A stretch of 64,000 nt of DNA from Mytilus galloprovincialis (Eukaryota > Mollusca > Bivalvia > Mytilida > Mytilidae), in the NCBI RefSeq assembly GCF_965363235.1, contig NC_134845.1, positions 68,167,261-68,231,260 of the forward strand, read 5' to 3'. Under the pieces are notes generated by a model that saw only the letters and a list, made by a program, of their open reading frames with translations, made no database searches and was not told where the DNA came from. Of the stretch, positions 52,809 through 64,000 are shown piece by piece. Position numbers and translations under genes: made by a program. Position 1 is the first letter of the stretch. Each line of letters begins with the position of its first letter.

Positions 52809-55689
52809 CTGTCCTAGATAAAATAGACAACACTTTTGTTAGCTTGTTTCAATTTCTTAAACCTTTGTCAAATAAAATTGAGAATGAACATGGGAAATAT
52901 GTCAAAGATACAACAACCCAACCAAAAAACAAAGTATGTTTTGTCAATTTATTATTTTATGTGTGCTTATAAATGAGTTGTTACTGATTTTTGTAGCCTT
53001 TTTTGTTGCAGTGTTACATTGCCTCAGGAAAGGGGTATTGAGTTGTGACACATGTGTATAACAGCAACATCTTTACTGTGTTTTTTCCGAAGTAAAGATT
53101 TTGTAATCGAGTGGATTTCGTCTTTATTTATGCATTAGGATCGTCATTTGGTTGTTGATGGATGCCTTTTTTTTGTTTTTTTTAATTGTGGTAATTAAAC
53201 ACCATTTCTCCTTATCTCATTAAATATTAACAGAAAGACAATTTAAGGGCTTACGATACAGTTACAGGGGAGGTAATGACGTTGCTAACGTAAAATGTTA
53301 TTTTCGCGACGTCAAACTGTGTAATACCGGTAGAAGATGTATTTTTCGACTGATTTTTTTTATCATTCAAACTGATAATTTATTTAATGTTGATAAATAT
53401 ACAGCCAAAAATTTCGTTATTTTCTTAATTCATGACCATTTGATAATTAAATATGAGTTATTTCTGAATAAAAAAATGCACAAGTTTTTAGGATACTTAT
53501 AAAATAAAGGAATTAAAAATTATTTAACAAAAAATAATTTTTGTTTATCTTTTAAAACTAATAAGTTATGGCTTTCTTTCAAAAGGGAAAATACGACCAC
53601 AAATCCGAATTTTGAGCAAATATACAAAATTTCGACTACATTTAACTCAAAAAGTAGCACATGAAGGTATATTTTTTATTACATATTTGATTTAATCAGG
53701 CAAAAAATAGTCTATATGGAAATTGTCAACAAACTGTAAATACGGGATCAATACTCGATGTCCAGACTTACAATTTTAGATATTCAAACCTCGTATGGAC
53801 AATACTTATTTCATTTGGAAAAAACTTTCATACTATTTAGTTGTACTTTAAGCATTATTCAGTATCAAAGTTTGACCTATATATTTACTTCGTTGCAACT
53901 GATTTATAATTCGGTTGTATTATACTAATGTGTTCAATACATTGTTCTGGTAAGTCCAAGAATTAAACGTGACGAGATTTAAAGCGATGATTTTTAACAT
54001 GTTGTTATGTTAGTGCTTTTGATTGTCAGTGTGTTGACAAAGAGCGAAAGTACAATGCAATATAAACCCGTTGTAAATGCCAACGGATATTCCGTTCATA
54101 TTATGTCACATGGAATTATAACCCATTTAAAACTGTTTACATTCACTGGTAGAAAGAGTTCGGTCTTTTCTTTTGAACCAGGTATTTCATAAAACATTAT
54201 AACAATCCGAAGAATCAACACAACACGACAAATGAGAGGCGTCAGAAAACGAGAAGTTGTAAGAGGTGACGATTGCGCCAAACAATGTATTTGCTCATAT
54301 AACAAATAACCAAGTTTCATATTTTGAAAACTTGCCGGATCCTCTATGGATTAAATTTCACGGATGATCTCAGAAAAGCAGATTTCGTAGTCCTATACGG
54401 ATAAGATACGGATGCACAACGGTATTACTACGGGGTTTGATTTTACTACCACAAATGATGAAGGACATGTATCATTTGGCGATATGAGTGATACAGATTT
54501 CTTACGGTGACAAACGGTTTTATACAGAAAGGACACGGTTTAGTATGCAACGACACGTGTCAGGGTGTATATACTGCGGATAAACAGCGGTTTGCTACTG
54601 TAAAATAAGGGTTAGCACGAGGTCTGAAACGGAATAGTACGAACCACCACATTTTCCAAAATCCATTAATCATTTCTATAATTGAGCTTATGATTTATCA
54701 TTTCTTTATGGCAGTGAATCATAGATTTTTGTTTTGTTTCGTTAATTAATTTTTGTATCTGTCTGTCTGTACAATGTTGTGGTCTTCGTAACCTTCGGAC
54801 AAACGACATGTAGCAATTCTTGAAACATATTTAGGACTATTCTTATAAAGTTCATAACAGTTACTGAGTTTTCCACACGCAATTCAATCAAGAGGGGCTC
54901 TTACTAGCCATGGATAGGTAGTCAGTCTCTAGCCAACATCCTCCCTTCCTCTGGTCACATCTACGTCTGTCATCACGTAGCTCGACCACTGATTTGGCCT
55001 TTTGTGCCATACCAATATCCTATACCAGCCTACCAATTGCACGCAGCAGTTGTTGATCATTCATGTTGGATAATGTTATGTTTACCTCAATGGCAAGACC
55101 CAGAATACGTTGGACCTTTACCTATAAGTGTGGAGTATTTATATAGAAGCCATATGTAGGTTTGTTATGAACCGTAATATTCCGTATGTGTATGTCCTGT
55201 TGTAACGTAGTAAACAGTCTGTCAGAACCCTGGGTGATCCCTAACTATCTAAATTGAACGTAATGAAATCGTGCCGTTCCGTGACAAACTCGCAACAACT
55301 CGTATTGTATCCTTAACAAATTCGTGATGTCACCGTACTCTTACTTAGTTCTCTGGAACTAGTCGTAGAAATCATTCCGGACTATGAACACGATCGGGTT
55401 AATAGAGTTTTATAGGGACGAAAACGGATGTGTACGTTCTTATTCGGTTAAGTAATATTTACTACGGTACGTTGATCCTTGGTCAAATTTTGAGCATGTT
55501 GAAAAATTGTCATGGATATACAAATACTACAACTTCGGCGTCAAATCCTTGAATGTGTGACTTAGGCATTAACGTAACGTATTTTATATTTCTATTTGTT
55601 TAATCTAAAGCCAATGTTGATAAAACATTCAGTACAATTTCATTTAAAATTACATGACATATATAATTACATAACATAGCTGAAAGGTT
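52809..55689. other. Intron or intergenic DNA, no exon identified
   Basis: Holds an R3 fragment (about 52868-52935, gtcaaagatacaacaaccca). The zone 54350-55480 is rich in acgg/ccgt words (for example tacggataagatacggatgc), probably an old foldback-type element whose ends I could not fix. Any signal-peptide exon of the receptor should be sought here or beyond. Confidence 0.35.
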
Positions 55690-55850
55690 GATAAAGCAGA
55701 TTTGCAAACCAGGCCTCAGTTGACAATGTTTTAACGGGGTTAAAATCTACATAATAACCCTCTCAGCTATGTGTTATTTTAACAAAATATAGTAAAGCAT
55801 TTGAAACTTACATTAAGAATGAATGCATCTTATATATACGAGATATTTCT
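55690..55850 (+). repeat. Dispersed repeat R6, copy 2
   Basis: gttgacaatgttttaacggg and ctcagctatgtgttatttt match the copy near 18.07 kb. Confidence 0.5.
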
Positions 55851-56246
55851 TAACCATCTTAAAAAAATAAAATAATCTGATTTCAGTTGATAAAAATGAG
55901 GATGAAAATTGGATGAATTGTAAAAGAGACACCAACCCGAACAGAGAGCAGATACCATTTAATTTATTGATCTTGAAGATGTATTAGCATAACATCCATT
56001 AAAACCTTTACAAAGAGAGATAAAATATCTATTTATTTAAAGCGTTAATTTTCTAACATCAACAGTGTCTTAAAATTCCTAAAAATGGGCGACCATTACA
56101 TCTTGGATAAAGCTTTTATCGTGCGTGCGTGTTTTAGTTGACTGTTTTGTCGCGAAAACTTAAAATCAATAATACCGTAGATACAGATAATATTGCGAGG
56201 TTTTTATTTATAAGAATATTTCTCCTCGGTAATGATAATATTATAA

Positions 56247-58123
56247 TGCCCGCGTCACACTGTCCCGATTTTTTACGCCGATGGCAACACGATTATGGAA
56301 ATGTTCAAAATCGGGACTGATCGTATCCAGATCGGGCTATTCGTAGTGCCATCTTTAACCATCGTAGAACCATCGGCCATTTTTTTCTAGCCTTCGGGGA
56401 CAACTTCGGGAAGGCTTCTAATTTTTTTAACATGTTAAAAAATCCCCGAAGGTGCGTCCGATGTTTAGTGTTCGTATTGAGTTTGTATCACCATCCTCAC
56501 CATCGTAATGTCACCGGGAATGCATCTTTGAACATCGTATTGCATTCGTGTTTCCATCGTTTCCATCGGGAAGTTTTGACATAACGATGTCTGCACGAAT
56601 GAATCACGAAGCTACCCGAAGGTCTAACGATGGCAACACGACTTCGTGAAGACCTCGTAACCCCGCCGTGTTTCCATCGAATAAAAGTACGAAGGCGACA
56701 AGATGGAACTACGACGGCAATAAATCCAGCTAAATGTAAGTTAATTTTTGCGCTAAAATACATTTAAAGTGCAATGCGCGATATGCACTAGTCAGTCTAA
56801 TACGACAGTTAAGAAAGACGTTCACAAAACATGGAGCTCATATCATATGATTCTATGAGAACAAGAAAGGCGACAGCGTTGTTTCTATTAATTCAAATGG
56901 AACAAGAAGAGCAGCTATTACAGGCTCAGGATTTACTTTTACAAGTAAATATTATTTTTTGTCAATTTTTCATATCAAGTAACATAATGAAAATCATAAA
57001 CGCGCCTCTTACACCAACACTGCAGGTACACGTATAAAGGGAAACCAACTTTTTCTTCATTATTCTGATTTTTTATGTATCGTCTCACGAATGTTTAATC
57101 CATAACCATTTTGTTTTGTATATGTCATATTTTGCCGCATTTGTTGCTTTCCCCACATCTTTCCTTTTGTCTATATTATTTTGATATTCTCCTGGAAAGA
57201 GCTCTTTTTGAATAAAAGGGATCAACGAACCCATAACCTTACCTTTAAGACAGATCAGTTAACATTGGCATAATTATGGGTGATTATTCAGACTAGTGCA
57301 CACATTTTACAGTTCAAACAAGGCAATGCCGAGCGTGGCATCCCCTCGTATGTAACTTATTGGGGACAAATATGGACACTTTATTTGTATATGACACATG
57401 CAGAAAATGGTAAATTAAATATGCATATTTGATACATAAACTATTTTTTTTTTAGAAATCAACCAAAACATTCAGTGACTGGAAATACCTTTAACATTGT
57501 CTTTAGAACCAGCAGGTAAAAAAATGAGCAACTAATTTCCTGTGTATTATGCTATTTCAAGGAGAAAAAACAAGTCCATCTGCATGACCTTGACATTTGG
57601 CCTTGAACGTAAAAATGTCCTCTTCCTCTCCCTCTCCCTGATGTTGGTGGCATTATTTGCAGAGACTCAGAGTCAAGTTTTACCCTTCAAGCCCACGGTC
57701 TTCCGTCTTATGATTAAACCAGAAATTACATGTACAATATAATATATATTCAATATTGATCAAACAATTTAAAACGCGTGATGCCTTCGGCATATGATTT
57801 AAATGCATCGTAAGCTGTACACGACGTCTTTCAGACATCGTATGGCCATCGCGCTATCATCGTAATCCATCGTGTATCCTTCGTGATCCATTGTGTAGGC
57901 TTCGGCTGAGATATGAAGCGTAAATATCCGTCTTCGGTTAACCTTCGTATGTCCATCTTTTGCTATCGTATATAATTTCGGCATCATCGTATAGACTTCG
58001 TTATTCATCGTACTTGCTTCGGTCACTTTTTGGTATTTTAACGAAATCGGGACCAACTTCGTACGAACTTACAACATTCGGGTGTCCATCGTATATAAAA
58101 ATCGGGACAGTGTGACGCGGGCA
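56247..58123. mobile_element. 1.9-kb DNA element, TAA duplication, PIF/Harbinger-like
   Basis: The ends TGCCCGCGTCACACTGTCCC are exact inverted repeats continuing to cgattttt (about 27 bp), each bordered by TAA (56244-56246, 58124-58126), a TWA target typical of PIF/Harbinger. About 450 bp on the left and 330 bp on the right are packed with degenerate catcgt / cttcg(g/t) words in mirrored orientation. Inside, 56831-56946 encodes MELISYDSMRTRKATALF and QMEQEEQLLQAQDLLLQ, ending at a possible donor (caa/gtaaat). This could be the first exon of a lost transposase or nuclear accessory protein. No catalytic domain remains. Confidence 0.75.
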
Positions 58124-58271
58124 TAAACAACACGTAATTTGATATCTAATACAAATATCTATATATGTATATTTTTATGAAATCGCATTAATTGATTATC
58201 TTCCTGTATGCAATAACTTCTAAATCTACAGAATTTGATATACATCATCTGACTTCAAATTTCATTTTGTG

Positions 58272-58466
58272 TTATTTATAAGTTAAGGCTATATTGATTA
58301 ACACTACAAGTTCACTAACAAAAATGTTGGTTATGCATTGTACTTTTGTATTGAGGCATAACAACAAAGAATGTGGGTTTAAATAACGAACACAAATCGT
58401 TGCACTATTTAGTATAACACCAATAATAAGTAAAAATATTACAAATAGGGACACAGTAGTCGACAT
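58272..58466 (-). CDS. Weak candidate signal-peptide exon
   Basis: ATG at 58466, then MSTTVSLFVIFLLIIGVILN followed by SATICVRYL, a textbook-looking signal sequence on the same strand as the receptor. No convincing donor was found after it, so it may be a chance hydrophobic frame. Confidence 0.2.
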   Translation of the reverse strand: MSTTVSLFVIFLLIIGVILNSATICVRYLNPHSLLLCLNTKVQCITNIFVSELVVLINIALTYK

Positions 58467-58734
58467 TGTGTTATAATCTTTATTATCATAAAATCAAATA
58501 TATCTACCAACAGAGAGAAAACAATCATATAGACAGATCTAGAGCACATTTACCAACACGGAAGACAATAATACATGAATGTTTCATAGCACAATAACAT
58601 TATGGTGGCATGTTTAAGGACCAAACCATGTCAATGATTACTACCAAAAATAGACTAAACAATAAAAGTAATTATTTACAAAGACATATAACAATGTATT
58701 AAAAACAACATAACACGTTATTAAGATGACAATA

Positions 58735-58975
58735 AACTCATCATATATACCAGAACTAAATTTTGTATATACGCCAGACGCGCGTTTCGTCTACTAAAGA
58801 CTCATCAGTGACGCTCGAATCCAAAAAAGTTGAAAAGGTCAAATAAAGTACGAGTTTGAAGAGCATTGAGGACCAAAATTCCTAAAAGTGTTGCCAACTT
58901 CAGCTAAGGTAATCTATGCCTGAGGTAGAAAAGACTCAACCTCAGTACCAGGAATCTATACTCCAATATATATGT
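58735..58975 (+). repeat. Dispersed repeat R1, copy
   Basis: ataccagaactaaattttg, gccagacgcgcgtttcgtct, actcatcagtgacgctcgaa, gaagagcattgaggacc, cctgaggtagaaaagactca; very close to the 22.7-kb copy. Confidence 0.8.
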
Positions 58976-59744
58976 TTATGGTTGTGGTATCCTCCGATGA
59001 ACCTTTTCGTAGAAAAATGACGAGACGTTTTTTTTTAACATAATCCTGGTTCAGAAACTGTCTGGGCAATAACAATGATGACGTTTTACAAAGTCCGGGT
59101 AGCAGCTACAAGCTCTTGAATACTTAATCAGTTTGGGATTTTATTCCATATGGAGGTAAAGTTTGTTATTGGCTACTAAGGTTAATGATAAACCATTAAT
59201 TTGTATTCATACTGATATTCAGATATTGTTTTTTTTTTACAATACTAAAATTTAGACATGGTAAATAGGACACAAAAAAAATAGTGAATGAATACTTTAT
59301 TCTCTTAATAAACAACTGTAACAGTGAGCACATACACATTTACATTATCATTTACAAGCGTATAAGAATAAAGCTGTTCAGACTTATATGTGAAAATTTT
59401 CGTGACAAAAAGGAAGAATCAGACTTTGTTCTGGCATTATTAAAGTAGCTACATGACATAATATAGTGGTATTTACACCCATATCCATCGAGTCACAGAG
59501 AGGGCACACTCTGTTTGCATCTTGGCCAAAGAAAAGTCGCACTAACAGCTCCTTAGAACTTTTCCAGCACGAACCTATTACGATCGATCTAACATTTTTA
59601 AATCACCCATGTACGAAATATTACAATAAATTTTTTTAGTTGGTATTCTTATCCTTTAAACATTCTCCCCTAACCGCAATTAAGATAATATTTTCAATTG
59701 AAAAAAGTCCTATACATATAATTACGGTAAATAATCTTTAATAG
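58976..59744. other. Intergenic DNA, no gene seen
   Basis: AT-rich with homopolymer runs. No recognised motif. Confidence 0.4.
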
Positions 59745-59990
59745 CAAAAGAGTGGCGAAAGATACCAAACGGACGTTCAAATCGAGTCGGAAGTTAAAAG
59801 CAATTGACAACGTATTGGGTTAAAAAAAGAAATAGACACACAGACAAACAACAGTACACAAACACAACAAGGAAAATAAAAGACTGAGCAATTCGATCCT
59901 TACCAAAACATGCGGATGATCTCAGGTGTTCAGGAAGGATAAGCAGATATTGCTCAACATGTGCAACCGTGTTCCTCATGTTAAATAAAT
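59745..59990 (+). repeat. Dispersed repeat R5
   Basis: gataccaaacggacgttcaa, aagcaattgacaacg, tagacacacagacaaacaac and gatgatctcaggtgttcagg form a block series I recall from mussels. Fragments occur near 24.2 and 41.45 kb. Confidence 0.6.
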
Positions 59991-61914
59991 ATGTCTATCA
60001 AAATAAAACTTCATTTGCAAGAATCTCAATGATAAACCTGGTCGTTTTTCAAAGCCGTATTGACAGTGGGTATGGACTAAAAATAATTTTAGCTTTAAGT
60101 GTCATAAAAAATTTCACGAAAAAACAAATTACTTTTCATTTAGTTTATTTCATGCAAAGACTTATATAAACATGATAAATGTGAAAATAATTTTAACTTA
60201 GTTTGCAGATACACAAAAGATACAGTATTGTGATATGCGGTATAAGAGACAGTGTTATCTTTTATTGAGCTTTATAGTAATATAAAGTCGGAATTTTTTT
60301 TATTAAGTTTACGTGTATTAATGCTCGTACATGTATCAGACGAGTAAAAAATCAAATAAATCAAATTTTATGAACAAAATATCGAAAAAGGTCAGCTAAT
60401 TCTCATTTAAGCATTCATAAGATGTTTAAAAGTAAACAAATTTTTACTTTATAATAAAACTTACTATAATATCGATAGCTTTATATAAAATGAAAATACT
60501 GATCAGCTGTTATAACTATATATATATATTTTTTGATTAATCAATTGACAATAAATCTTTTTTTTTACCAAATATGGTCAGAAAATCAAAACGGATAAAA
60601 ATAAATGAATACCGCCAATATATTATATTGTTTTCGATAACATTTCCTGTAACACGCTTTCAACATTATTTCCGCATGCTTTTTTTATGATAAATAATGT
60701 GGACTTTTCTAATGTTTCTGATTGCATTATCTGTGATTTTTTGTCGACTGAAAGGAACCAATACAACATACAAAAGATGTGAAACTCAACTTTGGTAATA
60801 TTTCTTGTTTTAGTCATTCAAAATCGTGTGTCTTCTGAAGGCATCTGATTAATTATTCGTCTTTTGAAAAACAAATCGACATCTTATATATTTAAGAAAT
60901 TTTACATTTCAGGAATGGAACGATTAAACTTCACTGCTGTGATAATCACGAAGAAAGAAATGGTTTATGTATAGGTACGTTTAACAATTATGAATTGTCT
61001 TGATTTATCAAAACCAACAGAAAATTAAAACTTCCGGGAAACTCTTTGTGGACAAAAAATTTCGTTCATTTGTGAATGCAATGTTCATTAATACGATAAT
61101 TGTTTCCTTATATTTCATTACGCGTGTACTTTATAAAAAATAGAGCTTTATTACTCTTTAATTGTTTAAAGGCAACATAAAGGTACAAGGTGTCTACCAA
61201 GTAAATTTCAATCCGAACAATGACGTTTATTCTAGTTAGTTGTTAGGAATATTTCAATGCAATGTAGAAAAGTACTACATTACCAAATATTTATAATCTA
61301 AAATGTAAAAAAAAAAACAGGGAAAATTCTAAACGGAAAGTCCCATATAGATAGCAATTAACATATAACATGTCATTTAAATCAATTGTAATATATCTAA
61401 TATAGTCACAGCTTTGTTGTTGTCAACATGATGAAACTTATTACTTTTATTTTTCTATATTACCGACATTCATAACAGTTCATTTTACATTTTTATTTGT
61501 CATTTTCTCGTTTATGTAAATTATGTAGGATCACTCAGGAAAAAAAAGATATCTTCTACAATTTGTTTTGAATGGCGTTACAGTTGTTACTATTGTTGAC
61601 AAGTTAACCTATACAAATGAATATGGTTTCCAGAAACCCATGAAATGCAGATGTAAAATACCAATCGTCGGAAACTAATTTTGAACCGTCCGAAACTTGA
61701 ACGGGTAATCAATGATGTTATCTACCGTTGTAGTATAGTACAATTTAACATGACTAAAAGTTGGTAAAGTTAAATCGTGTTTAAAATTCAACAAAGTCTA
61801 TATTTTCTATAATCTTTTATGGTCGATATATGTTATTCTAGTAACCAATAATTCCGAAATTAATTTTCTCAAATCAACGCAAATTGACTTCATATTTGTC
61901 TTTTTTTTTTACAT
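59991..61914. other. Intergenic DNA, no gene seen
   Basis: AT-rich, including a (TA)n stretch near 60515-60530. Only chance frames. Confidence 0.4.
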
Positions 61915-62115
61915 AAAATAGGTCGTTAGTATTGCCGTTTAAATTGTTTTGATTTTTCATTTTGGGGCTTTTTATAGATCACTATGCAGTATGGGCTTTG
62001 CTCATGGTTGAAGGCCGTACGGTGACCTATATTTGTTTATTTCTGTGTCATTTGGTTTCTTGTGTAGAGTGGTCAACATTTTTTATAATTGGCAATTATA
62101 CTACATCTTATTTTT
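61915..62115 (+). repeat. Dispersed repeat R2, copy
   Basis: taggtcgttagtattgccgt, ggggctttttatagatcact, gggctttgctcatggttgaa, ggccgtacggtgacctat and ttctgtgtcatttggttt in family order. Confidence 0.7.
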
Positions 62116-62377
62116 TATATTCCACGTAAGCTCATCGCTTAAATGTGTATTTCTTTAAACGTTTACAAAATGAGTTCCCAGAACTCATGGATCTTCTTAT
62201 AGTGAGTTTTTCATCAGATCATAAGTAAGACACTTAAGTTTCCGAAAAAAGAAATCAGCAGTTAGTTTTCCTTAATACACATGATAAATAAAACAGGATC
62301 AGTATTATCATTTCTACAACAATGAATTCGTAATACGCATAAATAATGCAGATATATATGTTCGCATGGAAAAATAC

Positions 62378-62523
62378 CTCGAAATAATGGAAATTCATCA
62401 GATATACCAAGTGATAATAGTAAGCTAGATCCGTTGTTCGTCTTAAAAGGACTTACAAGTTGTGTTCGAATTAAACCATTGGGAAGTATAATTTCTTGAC
62501 CAATTTTAAAACCTCTCGTTTCC
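62378..62523 (-). CDS. Candidate internal exon, unidentified
   Basis: Acceptor gttaattaacag, donor tcgag/gtattt; open for 48 codons with phase 2 in and phase 1 out: ETRGFKIGQEIILPNGLIRT, then QLVSPFKTNNGSSLLLSLGI and SDEFPLFR. The composition looks protein-like. It could be a 5' exon of the receptor gene, but at least one further exon would be needed because the 52808 exon starts in phase 0. Confidence 0.35.
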
Positions 62524-63699
62524 CTGTTAATTAACATAATAACGACTGCATCTTTTGTGGCCAATTTGTCAGTTCATGTAGTTTGGAACGTTATGTATTG
62601 ATATGCCAATGTGCGACACATTTTAAAAACGAATGTACGAGAATTAAACGTATAGCAAACAAACATAAAGATGATGGTTGGTGCAGATTATTTTTTATAG
62701 TGACAAGTACAAATGACCTAATCATTCCACTTTTTCAAAAATTTTACGTATCAAAGTTTGTTAGTCAAATTTTCGATGTTTATCTCATATTAGTCGAAAA
62801 GTAAATCAGATCATATTTCAATGTACAGATAGTTCAATTATCAAAAGATTGATAGTCAGTTCAATGATCTTCTTGGACATTTCTTTAGATGTCCGTTTCA
62901 ATTAAAACAAATTTATGTCTTTACCTTGCCTTTATCAATAACATTTCTTATCGCTCTATTTCAAAAGAGTAATTACAGATTGGCACACTCAAATTGGCAC
63001 TACTAACGATCCACGTATTGTCAAACTAAATAGTTTAAATAACAGACATTTGTTTATCAAGCCAGAAACACAGTCCTTAAACGTAATACATGTATTGTTC
63101 TGCTAACAAATTTAACAAGCTGCGAAAAGCCGACCATTTGCTAAAAAAAAATAAGCGTATATGTCCTATAGTAGCAGAAAAACAAGTATAATAGTATATT
63201 GACTCTCTCATCTCGATTTTTCTGACATTTGTTTTTACACACTTAAATTGTTTTTTTTTCGTGTACTTGTCATAGATTGATTTTGGGTAATAAGCAACTA
63301 ACGTAATACATATTTGATGTCTAATTGTATCAATGGACCACAAAGCACTCAAATAAAGTAATACATTATGACACCTACTTGGACTGGATTGTTTATGAAA
63401 ACCTACAATATAGTCACGAATTTTGGTCACTAGACATTCTGAGGAATGGTTCTGTCACAAACATCAATGATATGATGTAATGTCCTGTCAGGGTTGTCAA
63501 AACGCCAATTCTGCAACAGTGGATTTTCTTATAAGGCAGCACAAAGATACTCATGTCCGAGAAACCTTTGAACGATTTGTACATTTCAGCACCTATTTCT
63601 AGTAGATGACGAAAGCATTACATTGGCAGTTCTAAATGTACTAATGGTCTTCCTTAAGGAAGAATGTAGAGCTAATGTAGAAATATGATATGTAGCATG
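62524..63699. other. Intergenic DNA, no gene seen
   Basis: AT-rich. The frames at 62583 and 63077 show no motif or splice support. Confidence 0.4.
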
Positions 63700-63990
63700 A
63701 TTGGTTATGAGGCAACTATCCACTATAGTTCAAATGAAGTGGATGTCAGCAATTATAGGCAACCGTACAGCTTCCAATAATGAGAATCCAAACCGTATGG
63801 TCGGCTATAAAAAGGCCCTGGCATTAAAAATTTGAACAAATTCAACAGAGAAAGGTTACTGCCTAATGCTGAACAAACAACTTTGACAAACATGAACCAA
63901 CGACAACCACTGAACCACAGGCACATGAAAAATGTCGCGGGATTAAATATGTTTGTGAACGCTCAAACCTACCCCTAACCTGGAGAAGTG
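63700..63990 (-). repeat. Dispersed repeat R2 (inverted) with adjoining repeat
   Basis: ggcaactatccactatagtt, gcaattataggcaaccgtac, atggtcggctataaaaaggc match the reverse of R2. The following aaccaacgacaaccactgaa and cgcgggattaaatatgtttg also look like widely dispersed mussel sequence. Confidence 0.6.
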
Positions 63991-64000
63991 GTGATAAGCA

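Noticed and set aside
54350-55480. acgg/ccgt-rich region considered as a complete foldback element
   Set aside because: No matching ends or flanking duplication could be located, so it is only mentioned as unexplained sequence.
56497-56763. 88-codon Arg-rich minus-strand frame
   Set aside because: It arises from the repeated CATCGT/CTTCG words of the transposon end; low-complexity artefact.
1-64000. LTR retroelement or other capsid-bearing element
   Set aside because: No long terminal repeats, gag/integrase signatures or capsid-type proteins were recognised; the only reverse transcriptase is of the non-LTR type near 37 kb.

Overview
The window looks like nuclear DNA of a marine mussel (Mytilus or a close relative). 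It is AT-rich, and its genes are split into short exons with GT/AG borders inside long introns. It carries repeat families that I recognise from memory as typical of mussels: a repeat with a 'CCAGACGCGCGTTT' core, a repeat ending in 'gagttgtctcattggca', and others. The recognisable gene families (divergent HSPA12-type Hsp70, a Cys-rich single-pass receptor, a Ly6-like exon) are ones I associate with bivalves. There is no bacterial-style operon, rRNA gene or CRISPR array. No database was searched, so family names rest on motifs, and gene models rest on splice sites with matching phases.

Layout. 0-7.8 kb: one Ly6/three-finger-like terminal exon (minus) at 482-649, then intergenic DNA with a palindromic MITE (3295-3662) and a 42-bp minisatellite (6517-6759). 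7.9-22.2 kb (perhaps to 25.8 kb): a minus-strand HSPA12-like gene. Its core is four exons, and upstream lie small phase-0 exons that exist as tandemly duplicated pairs. One duplicate is split by a 3.4-kb transposon with TTAA target duplications; the sister copy keeps the empty site. 25-29 kb: a hairpin MITE and a foldback element with many 'AAATCTATGG' motifs.

29.3-35.5 kb holds the most unusual object. It is a 6.15-kb element with inverted ends starting TAGTCCGGCCGATTGGTG and a 3-bp TGA duplication. It carries one two-exon gene with two N-terminal CxxC...HxxC modules, a large middle region with conserved-looking acidic residues, a FEN1/XPG-like (PIN-fold) nuclease domain and a C-terminal Tesmin/TSO1-like CXC cysteine domain. 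I cannot place it in any named transposon superfamily; it may be an undescribed one.

36-42.8 kb: a tRNA-derived SINE, a decayed LINE with a YADD reverse-transcriptase motif, dispersed repeats and a hairpin MITE. 43.0-52.8 kb: a minus-strand receptor gene with five phase-compatible exons (Cys-rich ectodomain, short linker exons including a 41-nt micro-exon, one membrane helix, Tyr-rich tail). One of its introns contains a 3.0-kb near-perfect palindrome (44091-47097), each arm holding the same decayed Tc1-like transposase. 52.8-64 kb: mostly repeats, including a 1.9-kb element with long inverted ends and a TAA duplication (56247-58123), plus two weak candidate exons (58272-58466, 62378-62523) that might belong to the receptor's 5' part.

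The two clear host genes are read from the minus strand and their introns have grown by repeated transposon insertion. Names R1-R7 below are labels for this report only.
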